Shown: positions 1-6,982, counted from the first letter of the stretch. The stretch is 8,310 nucleotides of DNA from Candidatus Cellulosilyticum pullistercoris (GCA_018883705.1 JAHLFQ010000237.1:1-8310); one strand, 5' to 3'. The notes: generated from the sequence alone by a model not told the origin. Program-made: numbers and translations.

Positions 1-41
1 ATTCATTCTTCTTTAGTAAATATTTTTAGCTATAGTTATAT

Positions 42-1859
42 CTATATGCTATTTCCTGCAAATTGTGTCATGTATAAGTCATAATAGTTTCCTTTTTTCT
101 TTAATAAAGCCTCATGATTTCCCATTTCCACGATATGTCCTTTATCTAAAACAACGATTAAATCTGCATCTTGAATAGTAGACAAACGATGGGCAATAAT
201 TAAACTTGTACGGTTTTTCATTAAGTTAACCATTGCATCTTGAATATGCTTCTCGGTACGAGTATCTACACTAGATGTGGCTTCATCTAAAATAAGGATC
301 TTAGGATTTGCTAAAAAAGCACGTCCGATAGAAAGTAGTTGCCTCTGCCCCTCCGATAAATTATAGCCAGACTCTGTAAGTTTTGTATCATATCCTTCTG
401 ATAAACGATTAATCATAGGATGGCAATTACTCATACGTGCCGCTTCTTCCATTTCTTTATCAGTAGCCTCTAGATTAGAATACTTTAGATTATTTCTAAT
501 GCTATCAGAGAAAAGCACTGTATCTTGTAATACAATAGCCGTACTCTTTCTTAATTCATCACTTGCTATATCCTTAATATTGACCCCATCTATTAGGATT
601 TCACCGCTATCTATATCATAAAAACGCATCAGTAAATTAACGACTGTTGTTTTACCACTTCCTGTTGCCCCTACTAATGCTACCTTCTGCCCTGCCTTAA
701 CTTCTAAATTAAAGTTAGATAGAACTTGTTTACCAGGCTCATAGGAGAAATTAACATTTCTAAACGTAACAACACCTTTTGACTGCGACATATTCTCTGT
801 GCCACTTTTATCTTCACTTGGTTCATCCATAATCGCAAAGACACGCTCCGCACCTGCAATAGCTGTTTGAATCTGTCCATATAACTGAGCAAGTTCATTA
901 ATAGGTCTACCAAATTGCTTTGCATAAATAATAAAGGCAGAAATAACGCCTATTGAAATGATCCCATTAATAGCAAAATAACCGCCAAAAGCTGCAATAA
1001 TAACAAATCCAATATTATTAATGACGTTCATTACAGGTCCCATGGAACCACCTAGAATCTCAGCTATGATTCCTGTCTTTGTTAGCTTATCTGAAGTATT
1101 TATAAATTCATTAATGGCTGCCTCTTGCTTATTATAAGCCGTTACTGTTTTGTAGCCTACTACCATCTCTTCTACTGTTGCATTAAGGTTTCCTAATAAA
1201 ACTTGGCGTTTACGAAAGAACTTGCGCATTGCTCTAGATAGATATTTAGTTGCTCCAATAGTTAAAATAACAGTGATACATGATAACAATGCTAGTTCCT
1301 TGCAGTACCATACCATAATCCCTACTGTACCAATAACCGTTAAAATACCTGATACAAGAGAACTTAATGATTGGGATACCGTATTAGAAATATTTTCAAC
1401 ATCATTTGTCATGCGACTCATTATATCTCCATGTGGATGATTATCTAAATATTTGATAGGTAGATTAACAATCTTATCAAATAAATCTTCTCGCATCTTC
1501 TTTACAATACGTTGACTAAGATGGGCACTTAATAAACTTTGAAGCAGTGTCCCTACGCTACAAATGGCATAGACCACTATCATCATTACTAAAACTCTAG
1601 GCAACTGGTTAAAGGCTCCTTCTGATAGTTTATCAATGGCATTACTTTGAAGGCTAGGTGCATAAACTGAACAACTTACCACAAGTATGACAACTGCTAA
1701 TAAGCCCAAAATCATTAACTTTTCGTCTGCAAAATATTTAAATAAGCGAACTACCGTCTTTTTTCCTTCCTTAGGTTTTTCCACCACTTGATTCATACGT
1801 GGTCCTCTCTGACCAGGTATTCTAAAGTTACTTACAGGTGCCTCTTTAGACTGCTTCAT
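42..1859 (-). CDS. ABC exporter half-transporter, canonical-Walker-B subunit of a heterodimer (BmrD/TM288-like)
   Basis: This is a half-size ABC exporter of 605 residues, with an N-terminal six-helix membrane domain (about residues 45-335) and a C-terminal nucleotide-binding domain (about 360-600). The NBD shows Walker A GATGSGKT at 397-404, Q-loop Gln445, Walker B ending in Asp525 with catalytic Glu526, and switch His557. Its signature is LSEGQ (501-505) instead of LSGGQ, so Glu503 replaces a conserved glycine. That defect fits the partner encoded just upstream, and the pair should form one canonical and one degenerate ATP site, as in BmrC/BmrD, LmrCD or TM287/288. A basic, Pro/Gly-rich cytosolic extension of about 40 residues precedes the first helix. 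I chose ATG at 1859 over an in-frame GTG at 1874, because GGAGGTGG lies 5-8 nt before the ATG. The gene ends in TAG. Multidrug or peptide export is inferred from family and the MarR regulator; the substrate is unknown. Confidence 0.93.
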   Translation of the reverse strand: MKQSKEAPVSNFRIPGQRGPRMNQVVEKPKEGKKTVVRLFKYFADEKLMILGLLAVVILVVSCSVYAPSLQSNAIDKLSEGAFNQLPRVLVMMIVVYAICSVGTLLQSLLSAHLSQRIVKKMREDLFDKIVNLPIKYLDNHPHGDIMSRMTNDVENISNTVSQSLSSLVSGILTVIGTVGIMVWYCKELALLSCITVILTIGATKYLSRAMRKFFRKRQVLLGNLNATVEEMVVGYKTVTAYNKQEAAINEFINTSDKLTKTGIIAEILGGSMGPVMNVINNIGFVIIAAFGGYFAINGIISIGVISAFIIYAKQFGRPINELAQLYGQIQTAIAGAERVFAIMDEPSEDKSGTENMSQSKGVVTFRNVNFSYEPGKQVLSNFNLEVKAGQKVALVGATGSGKTTVVNLLMRFYDIDSGEILIDGVNIKDIASDELRKSTAIVLQDTVLFSDSIRNNLKYSNLEATDKEMEEAARMSNCHPMINRLSEGYDTKLTESGYNLSEGQRQLLSIGRAFLANPKILILDEATSSVDTRTEKHIQDAMVNLMKNRTSLIIAHRLSTIQDADLIVVLDKGHIVEMGNHEALLKKKGNYYDLYMTQFAGNSI

Positions 1860-3594
1860 TGATACCACCTCCACTCTTTAACTGTGAATTGTAGATATCC
1901 TGATAAATTTCACTATTTGCTAATAAATTCTCATGAGTATCATAGTGGGTAATCTGCCCCTCATCAATGACTACAATGCGATCTGCATCCTTCACGGAAG
2001 CAATACGTTGTGCAATAATGACTTTTGTCATATCTTGATAGGCTCTTCCGAATGCTTCATAAAGCTTAGCTTCTGTCTTTAAATCTAGTGCACTCGTAGA
2101 ATCATCTAAAATAAGAATTTCTGCCTGCCTTAGAAGCGCACGACTAATAGCTATTCGTTGTTTTTGACCACCAGATAAACTCATTCCTTTTTCTGCTACC
2201 ATGGTATCATAGCCATCTTCTTTACTCTCAATAAAGTCCGAAGCTTGCGCCATATCAGCAGCTTTTTTGATTTCCTCCTCAGTAGCCTTCTCATTACCCC
2301 ACGCAATATTTTCTTTAATCGTAGTACTAAATAACTCACTTTTTTGAAGCGCAATGGCAACTTTATTCCGCAGAGTGCTTAATTTATAGTCCTTCACATT
2401 CACATCATCAATTAAAACATGACCTTCTGTGGCATCATAAAATCTAGGAATCAGATTCACAAGACTCGATTTGCCACTTCCTGTAGCCCCTAAAATACCT
2501 ATCGTCTCTCCTGGATGAATGGTCAAGTTAATGTTTTTTAAGATGGTTTCTCCTCTACTATTTGGATAAGCAAAGGAAACATTTTGAAATTCAACTTTAC
2601 CTTTAACCTGAGTATGACCATCAAATTCTCCATCCCTAATAGTCGGTGTACTATTTAGAACTTCATTTAACCTGCTTGCCGAAGCATTTCCTCTAGAAAT
2701 AGTCTGAAAGATATTGACCATCATTAAAATGCTATGGAAAATCTGAGACACATATGTAATAGCTGCCATAATACTACCTGGTGATATCGAACCTTCTTGT
2801 ACACGAATAGACCCTACCCAAATAATGGCTACCACCGAAATATTTAAAACAATATTCATAAGAGGTGTCATATAAGAAAATAACTTTAAGACGCTTAACT
2901 GCGTACCTACTAGTTCATTATTAGCTTTTCCAAAGCGCTCTTTCTCGTAATCTTCTCTTACATAAGCCTTAACCACACGTAAGCCTGACACATTTTCTTG
3001 CATGACGCTATTCATAGTATCTAATTTCTTTTGTAAAACTTTAAAAATAGGATTCGCCTTTGCAATAAAAAAGATAACACTCAGCATAACAATAGGTAAG
3101 GTACATAAAATAACTTCACCAAAGCTCAGGTCTAAACTCAGCATGCAAATAATGCCTCCACCAAATAACATAATGGTACGCACAAACCCTCTAATACACT
3201 GAGCTACTAGATTTTGTACTTGTGTAATATCATTAGTCACACGAGTCACTAAGGAACCTGTAGAAAACTGATCCGTTTGTTCAAAAGATAAAGACATAAT
3301 ACGTTTGAAACAGTCTTTACGAATATCATTTCCAAAGTTCTGACTACATAAGTTAGCAAATACCCCTGATAAGATGCCAAATATACCTCCAAGTATAACA
3401 AGTCCAATCATCTTTATCCCGGTTCCAATCACTAAATTCAAATTCCCTACACCCTGATTAGATAGCCCCAATACCCCTTCATCAATAATAATACTCATTA
3501 ATTGAGGCTGAATTAAATCCATCACTACTTCACCGACCATAAATAATGGTGCAAGTAGTGCATAAAACCAATATTTCTTTACATACTTTAACAT
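1846..3594 (-). CDS. ABC exporter half-transporter, degenerate-site subunit of a heterodimer (BmrC/TM287-like)
   Basis: This is a 582-residue ABC exporter subunit with a membrane domain at about 10-310 and an NBD at about 330-570. Walker A is GATGSGKS (369-376), the Q-loop glutamine is Gln417 and the signature is a canonical LSGGQ (473-477). Two catalytic residues are replaced: Walker B reads ILILDD, so Asp498 stands where the catalytic Glu should be, and the H-switch is Gln529 (IIAQR) rather than His. This is the known pattern of the non-hydrolysing half of heterodimeric exporters. Its intact LSGGQ should complete the partner's working site, while the partner's altered LSEGQ faces this subunit's altered Walker B. 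ATG at 3594 follows GGGGA about 11 nt upstream. The gene starts 42 nt after the regulator gene ends and overlaps the next exporter by 14 nt, so the three probably form one transcript. Substrate is unknown. Confidence 0.93.
   Translation of the reverse strand: MLKYVKKYWFYALLAPLFMVGEVVMDLIQPQLMSIIIDEGVLGLSNQGVGNLNLVIGTGIKMIGLVILGGIFGILSGVFANLCSQNFGNDIRKDCFKRIMSLSFEQTDQFSTGSLVTRVTNDITQVQNLVAQCIRGFVRTIMLFGGGIICMLSLDLSFGEVILCTLPIVMLSVIFFIAKANPIFKVLQKKLDTMNSVMQENVSGLRVVKAYVREDYEKERFGKANNELVGTQLSVLKLFSYMTPLMNIVLNISVVAIIWVGSIRVQEGSISPGSIMAAITYVSQIFHSILMMVNIFQTISRGNASASRLNEVLNSTPTIRDGEFDGHTQVKGKVEFQNVSFAYPNSRGETILKNINLTIHPGETIGILGATGSGKSSLVNLIPRFYDATEGHVLIDDVNVKDYKLSTLRNKVAIALQKSELFSTTIKENIAWGNEKATEEEIKKAADMAQASDFIESKEDGYDTMVAEKGMSLSGGQKQRIAISRALLRQAEILILDDSTSALDLKTEAKLYEAFGRAYQDMTKVIIAQRIASVKDADRIVVIDEGQITHYDTHENLLANSEIYQDIYNSQLKSGGGINEAV
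1865..1872 (-). promoter_or_regulatory. Ribosome binding site embedded in the upstream coding sequence
   Basis: GGAGGTGG sits 5 nt before ATG 1859. The same bases encode the Ser-Gly-Gly-Gly near the C-terminus of the upstream exporter subunit. The start is therefore reached by ribosomes finishing the upstream gene, which favours translational coupling and a balanced ratio of the two subunits. The site also decides the start against the in-frame GTG at 1874, which overlaps the Shine-Dalgarno region. Confidence 0.8.
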
Positions 3595-3636
3595 TGGATT
3601 AATCGTCCCCTTTCTATATTTATGAAACCTTGCAAA

Positions 3637-4101
3637 CTAATCTGCATGCTTCTTACAGCACTTTCTTTCATGTTCAAAAGACACTTTTTCAAAGTTTGAT
3701 TCCCAGTCATCAAATAACTTGGTAAGCAGCACTTTTAATTGTACCTGCTCTTCTTTAGTAAGGGCATTAAACAGTTTCTTTTCCTGCTCTATCTTTGTCT
3801 TATGCTTTTCCTCAAAGAAACGCTTTCCCTCTTCAGTAATTTTTAACTTAATTTTTCTTTTATCTGCTTCATCTTTTGCTCTGCAAATCAGGCCATTTCC
3901 TTCTAGCTTTAGAACAATTTCACTCATAGAACCAGATTGTATTCCTAAACGTTCTTGCAATTCCTTTTGAGTTATTTCCCCTTCCGTAAGTAGTATTTTT
4001 AAAATCTTGCCCTGACCTCTTTTTCCACCTCGTCTATGATAAAGAAAATGTCCACATTTCTCCATCAATGCTAAAAGTTCATGCTTCTCTATTTTTTCCA
4101 T
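3637..4101 (-). CDS. MarR-family winged-helix transcriptional regulator
   Basis: This is a 154-residue MarR-type regulator. A helix at 5-20 leads into a basic GGKRGQGKILKIL segment. The winged HTH follows: ITQKELQERLGI (43-54), then a recognition helix around QSGSMSEIVLKLEGNGL (55-71). The wing contains the family's typical D-E-A-D-K-R-K run (77-83), and a long C-terminal helical region (about 95-140) would serve dimerisation. The tail (144-152) is unusual, with His144, Cys148, Cys149 and His152. ATG 4101 is preferred over an in-frame start at 4170, because GAGG lies 5 nt before it and the longer form would cover the promoter and operator. The gene is first in the operon with the two ABC exporter genes, and two palindromes flank its promoter. 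It is therefore probably an autorepressor that releases the operon when an effector binds; the effector is unknown. Confidence 0.9.
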   Translation of the reverse strand: MEKIEKHELLALMEKCGHFLYHRRGGKRGQGKILKILLTEGEITQKELQERLGIQSGSMSEIVLKLEGNGLICRAKDEADKRKIKLKITEEGKRFFEEKHKTKIEQEKKLFNALTKEEQVQLKVLLTKLFDDWESNFEKVSFEHERKCCKKHAD

Positions 4102-4122
4102 ATGATCCTCTTTCCTTTTTTT

Positions 4123-4144
4123 AATATTAAGGTACCTTGATATT
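4123..4144. promoter_or_regulatory. Palindromic operator O1 at the -10/start region of the regulator-exporter operon
   Basis: A 22-bp near-perfect palindrome is centred between 4133 and 4134, with core AAGGTACCTT at 4129-4138 and one mismatched base pair (4128/4139). It overlaps the last three bases of the -10 box and covers the predicted transcription start. A dimeric MarR protein bound here would block RNA polymerase. The same 10-bp core recurs 40 bp upstream. Assignment to this regulator is inferred from position and symmetry. Confidence 0.75.
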
Positions 4145-4170
4145 TTATCGAATTTCAACTTATAAATCAA
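4142..4170 (-). promoter_or_regulatory. Predicted sigma-A promoter of the marR-ABC operon
   Basis: On the minus strand, TTGATT (4170-4165) and TAAAAT (4147-4142) are separated by exactly 17 bp. Each hexamer is close to the consensus, and transcription would start near 4135, about 34 nt before ATG 4101. The two operator palindromes flank and partly overlap both boxes, which supports this as the regulated promoter. Confidence 0.7.
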
Positions 4171-4179
4171 GGTACCTTG
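4168..4179. promoter_or_regulatory. Palindromic operator O2 overlapping the -35 box
   Basis: CAAGGTACCTTG is a perfect 12-bp palindrome whose core (4169-4178) is identical to that of O1. The centre-to-centre distance is 40 bp, close to four helical turns, so two dimers could lie on nearly the same DNA face. It overlaps the first bases of the predicted -35 element (4165-4170). I saw no further copy of this palindrome in the window. Confidence 0.72.
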
Positions 4180-4209
4180 CTATTATTTTTATTAAGTATT
4201 TATTTCATC

Positions 4210-4257
4210 AAAAAAGCCTTTCTACTTTGCTTATTTCAAAGTAAAAAGGCTTTTTTT
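4210..4257. terminator. Rho-independent terminator after the 115-residue protein gene
   Basis: A 20-bp stem with one mismatch pairs 4210-4229 with 4237-4256 around a 7-nt loop. Its GC-containing block is GCC/GGC, and A-tracts and T-tracts flank it, giving a U-run on either strand. It begins 18 nt after the stop of the minus-strand gene at 4276. Its main role is probably to end that transcript before the marR promoter, but it could act in both directions. Confidence 0.85.
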
Positions 4258-4275
4258 AATATCATGCTATGATTG

Positions 4276-4623
4276 TCACATATGTTTAACTAATTGTATT
4301 AGGACATAATCTTCCTGTATTTCAATAATGGTTTCATCTACCATCATTCCTATTAACAAAAGCTGACTACTTTCACCAGGGTCACCTGTGCCAACTAGCT
4401 CCCAATAGATATCTTCCATCCCATCATTTCTTTGTCCCTCTAGGCATTCCTTCATAGATTCTAATTTACAACTAAAATTTGTATCATAATTTGATTTGAA
4501 TGAGATAATAGCTGTTTGCCCCACTCTTTTAATACTAGAGCTCATATCATTTCCGCCTATTCCAAAAAAGAATACGGTTAGCTCCTCTACTATTTTAGCT
4601 AATTTCTTTTCTTCATGTAACAT
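4276..4623 (-). CDS. Small soluble protein of unknown function, coupled to the membrane protein gene
   Basis: This 115-residue protein is one I do not recognise. It has no signal peptide and no transmembrane helix. The sequence suggests an alpha/beta fold: a charged N-terminal helix (about 2-17), a strand around GQTAIISFKS (35-44), a helix around 51-63, then WELVGTGDPGESSQ and hydrophobic strands LLLIGMMV and DYVLIQLVK near the C-terminus. ATG 4623 follows AGGAG by 9 nt and lies 18 nt after the stop of the polytopic membrane protein gene, with no promoter between them. The same transcript almost certainly carries both, and the terminator follows directly. A cytosolic regulatory or accessory partner of that membrane protein is the simplest reading, but it rests on gene order alone. 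Confidence 0.8.
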   Translation of the reverse strand: MLHEEKKLAKIVEELTVFFFGIGGNDMSSSIKRVGQTAIISFKSNYDTNFSCKLESMKECLEGQRNDGMEDIYWELVGTGDPGESSQLLLIGMMVDETIIEIQEDYVLIQLVKHM

Positions 4624-4641
4624 AACTTTCGTCTCCTAAAA

Positions 4642-5907
4642 TTATTCCCTTTTAAACTTTTTCATGAAACTCTCTAATAGAGGTATCATTATAATCGCCA
4701 CAAATCCCAGTGAAAATCCATTATTATACAAGTTTAATCCCGAGTACATTTTTCCTGTACACATGACAACAGATGTATGCAGCACACCTGCAAATAGGCC
4801 TGCTATAGGTCCAAATTGTCCTGCTATAGGTGCAATTCCAGCACTAAAAAGTGCAGCAAGTTGTATGGCTGGCATGGTTGGTTCAAAAATCTTTAGACAC
4901 GTTGCAAGGTATACACCTAATATACAGGGAATAAAATTCTTAAGATGTACACCAAACGCCGCAAATCCAAAAATAGTTAATATACCTCCCACTATCGGCC
5001 CTGATAAATCTCCACCTATAAGTAAGATATAACTTACACAAAATATTCCAACAATAGCCATATTCATTAGGGTCGTTCCGACTCCATCCATTAATATGAA
5101 GTCTGCTACCGAACGTCCAGGATGCCTTAGAATCTTTAATAAAGGCTTTATCTTACCTTTATTAATCCATAATCCATATAAAAATGTCATTAAAAAATAT
5201 CCATATAATATAAGTACTAACCAAAGTGGTCTACCCTCACGCCATATAAAGACAGATTCGCTTTCTAGCCCAAAAGCTTGTAGCACACATACAATAATAA
5301 ATGCTAGTATCCCTGCTGCAAAGCCTACATTAAACAAATTATACCCCATATGCATAGAAGCCGTATGCATAGCCAGTGGAGGTAAAACGAATCCAATTAA
5401 TATCCCTAACATGATAGCAATTATTAGATTAATGCCTAATGAAAATGGCAATAGGTATACCATCTCCGTTACCAGTGGCGCTAAACATAATCCAAATAAT
5501 GAGGTATAAAGATATCTACTCATTTTTACGCCTTGCAGTTTGGCATAGATATAAGTTCCAGCTAAAATGGGTAATGCACTTACTGGATTCTTACCAAATA
5601 AAGCAAATCCTGCATTAATAAATAATGCTGCTAGCGTAAGCCCTAAATACGGAATCTTTAATATATTAATTAATATAACTACCAGAGTCATCATCATTGC
5701 ACTATTAAAAAATGCTGCTCCATAATTAGCAATTTCAAAGTAATCTGTTATTAGCGCATCCCTAGAAACTATAATTTGTTTTATCCCTTCTATAATTTCT
5801 CTAGGTGATGCCATACAAAGAGCTACCACATAAAAAAATACAATGGTTGCCACACAAAATACTTTTAACTGTTTTTGTTGAATTTCTTGCTTATTTCTAT
5901 CTATCAT
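4642..5907 (-). CDS. Polytopic membrane protein resembling DUF1576, with an internal duplication
   Basis: This is a 421-residue integral membrane protein with about 12-14 hydrophobic segments, starting with a helix at 15-33 after a polar N-terminus. From memory it resembles the uncharacterised DUF1576 family of clostridial membrane proteins. It has a clear internal repeat. Residues 55-124 align without gaps to 269-338 at an offset of 214: Asp55/269, Gly63/277, Asn68/282, Gly89/303, Phe101/315, Gly105/319, Pro113/327, Gly117/331 and Tyr119/333 match. A second block near 188-199 and 390-401 shares the pattern G-x-N-L-(F/Y)-N-x-G-F-x-x-G, preceded in both halves by His-Thr (181, 377). Such duplication is common in secondary transporters and channels, but the substrate is unknown. 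ATG 5907 follows AGGG by 9 nt. The gene is first in a two-gene unit with the 115-residue protein. Confidence 0.85.
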   Translation of the reverse strand: MIDRNKQEIQQKQLKVFCVATIVFFYVVALCMASPREIIEGIKQIIVSRDALITDYFEIANYGAAFFNSAMMMTLVVILINILKIPYLGLTLAALFINAGFALFGKNPVSALPILAGTYIYAKLQGVKMSRYLYTSLFGLCLAPLVTEMVYLLPFSLGINLIIAIMLGILIGFVLPPLAMHTASMHMGYNLFNVGFAAGILAFIIVCVLQAFGLESESVFIWREGRPLWLVLILYGYFLMTFLYGLWINKGKIKPLLKILRHPGRSVADFILMDGVGTTLMNMAIVGIFCVSYILLIGGDLSGPIVGGILTIFGFAAFGVHLKNFIPCILGVYLATCLKIFEPTMPAIQLAALFSAGIAPIAGQFGPIAGLFAGVLHTSVVMCTGKMYSGLNLYNNGFSLGFVAIIMIPLLESFMKKFKRE

Positions 5908-5941
5908 CCTTCACTTCCCTTCTATATTTGACCTCACTTCT

Positions 5942-5971
5942 ATTTTAATTGACAAACTTCTACTTTTTCAA
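5942..5971 (-). promoter_or_regulatory. Candidate sigma-A promoter of the membrane protein operon
   Basis: On the minus strand, TTGAAA (5971-5966) and TAAAAT (5947-5942) are 18 bp apart, each one base from consensus. Transcription would start near 5935, giving a leader of about 28 nt before ATG 5907. The region is very AT-rich, so a chance match is possible. I see no other good pair in this 205-bp divergent gap on the minus strand. Confidence 0.45.
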
Positions 5972-6057
5972 GTATTACTAGCTATTTAACAAATTCCTCT
6001 ATTTATCCTTAATTTACCCATTCTTATTATTTTCTTGTACTTTATCAATATCTTTTC

Positions 6058-6085
6058 ACCTCTGGCTTGGACTTATCATAATGTA
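6058..6085 (+). promoter_or_regulatory. Candidate sigma-K (late mother-cell sporulation) promoter
   Basis: ACC at 6058-6060 is followed after exactly 16 bp by CATAATGTA (6077-6085). This fits the sigma-K pattern known from Bacillus subtilis, AC near -35 and CATAnnnTA at -10 with a spacing of 15-17 bp. Start of transcription would be near 6091, about 22 nt before the L,D-transpeptidase ATG. No acceptable sigma-A pair is seen: TTGGAC (6067) is only 11 bp from TATTAT (6084). The short, degenerate consensus makes this a hypothesis. Confidence 0.4.
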
Positions 6086-6112
6086 TTATAAAACGAAGTT
6101 TTGAGGTGAAAT

Positions 6113-6955
6113 ATGAGAAGGTATAAACGGCAAGTATCCACTCCCTATAAATATACTTTAGCTAATGTCAATCTAAGAGAAGAAAATTCTGCATCCTCTA
6201 AAGTCTTAACCGTCATTCCAGCTGGCTCAAAAGTTCAGGTTATTGATGCTGCTGAAGATTGGTATGAAGTGCTCTATAACAATCAAAAAGGTTATGTCTA
6301 TTCTTCTTACCTGTCCACTACAAAATATACTTGGAGAGATACTCTCTTAAGGTCTTATCCTTCCGCTGAATCCAATCCCGTTACCGTCGTTCCTGCAAAG
6401 TCTGAAGTACAAGTTTTATCTGTAGTAGGCGATTGGAGTCAGGTCATTTACAATGATAAAAAAGGCTATATATTTACCCAATTCCTATCTGATGATGGTA
6501 ATCCTCCCAATGCATATGATTTCACGTATTTTTACACAGATATGACTCGCTTTGTGAATGACAATGGGATTAAAAGCCCTACAAATAATCTCATTACAAC
6601 AGATTTAGAAAATAAACTCACTTATATCTTTGAAAAAGGTAATGATGGTTTATGGAAACAACTCTATAAATGGGACTGCACGGTTGGTAAACCTAGCACG
6701 CCAACTATAAAGGGGACTTTTTATGTGACTGGTAGAAAGCCTTACTTTGGTACGGATGCTTATAGAGTCAAATATGCAACCAGAATCAAAGGCGCCTATT
6801 ATTATCATTCTGTCTTATTTAATGCCGAAGGCACTGAAATCATAGATGATCGTCTAGGCATGGCCCTAAGTCATGGTTGCATTAGATTAGCTGTGGAAAA
6901 TGCCCAATGGATTTATGATAATATTTTAGATGCTACAGCTATTGTGATTAATTAA
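6113..6955 (+). CDS. L,D-transpeptidase (YkuD domain) with two SH3b domains, no signal peptide
   Basis: This 280-residue protein has two bacterial SH3 (SH3b) repeats at about 14-69 and 72-127, both with the pattern Leu-Arg, a Val-(L/V)-x-V-x-(D)-W core and a closing KKGY/QKGY. A YkuD-type L,D-transpeptidase domain follows at about 155-280. Its catalytic motif SHGCIRL has Cys256, His254 and Arg258, with His232 upstream. These enzymes form 3-3 peptidoglycan cross-links or attach proteins to tetrapeptide stems; SH3b domains usually bind cell wall. The N-terminus (MRRYKRQVSTPYKY) is polar, with no signal peptide or membrane anchor. TGA at 6107-6109 is in frame and rules out a longer start. GAGGTG lies 4 nt before the ATG. 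B. subtilis YkuD likewise lacks a signal sequence and is linked to spores. With the sigma-K-like promoter, a mother-cell role at the forespore surface is plausible but unproven. Confidence 0.93.
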   Translation: MRRYKRQVSTPYKYTLANVNLREENSASSKVLTVIPAGSKVQVIDAAEDWYEVLYNNQKGYVYSSYLSTTKYTWRDTLLRSYPSAESNPVTVVPAKSEVQVLSVVGDWSQVIYNDKKGYIFTQFLSDDGNPPNAYDFTYFYTDMTRFVNDNGIKSPTNNLITTDLENKLTYIFEKGNDGLWKQLYKWDCTVGKPSTPTIKGTFYVTGRKPYFGTDAYRVKYATRIKGAYYYHSVLFNAEGTEIIDDRLGMALSHGCIRLAVENAQWIYDNILDATAIVIN

Positions 6956-6982
6956 TATCATTACAAAACCTATAGCTTATAA

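Noticed and set aside
28..50. Small hairpin at the end of the exporter operon, AGCTATAG with CTATATGCT
   Set aside because: The stem has a bulge, is AT-rich, overlaps the stop codon and is not followed by a T-run on the minus strand. The real terminator probably lies outside the window.
1222..1440. Plus-strand open frame opposite the second exporter gene
   Set aside because: It is antisense to the well-conserved membrane domain, has no convincing ribosome binding site and a composition typical of a shadow frame.
3719..3970. Plus-strand Ser/Phe/Cys-rich open frame opposite marR
   Set aside because: It is antisense to the winged-helix region; the Cys/Ser/Phe richness only mirrors Lys/Glu/Arg codons.
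4102..4170. N-terminal extension of the MarR protein from a start at 4170
   Set aside because: It would place coding sequence over the -10 box and operator O1. The ATG at 4101 has its own GAGG site and begins where MarR homology begins.
4210..4257. Hairpin upstream of marR considered as a leader attenuator or riboswitch
   Set aside because: It lies upstream of the predicted promoter and 18 nt after the preceding stop codon, so it is better explained as that gene's terminator.
4664..5509. Two plus-strand open frames opposite the DUF1576-like gene
   Set aside because: Both are antisense to a convincing membrane protein; their Pro/Asn/Ile-rich translations look like complements of Gly/hydrophobic codons and show no domain.
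6067..6089. TTGGAC and TATTAT as a sigma-A promoter for the L,D-transpeptidase
   Set aside because: The spacing is only 11 bp, far too short for sigma-A.
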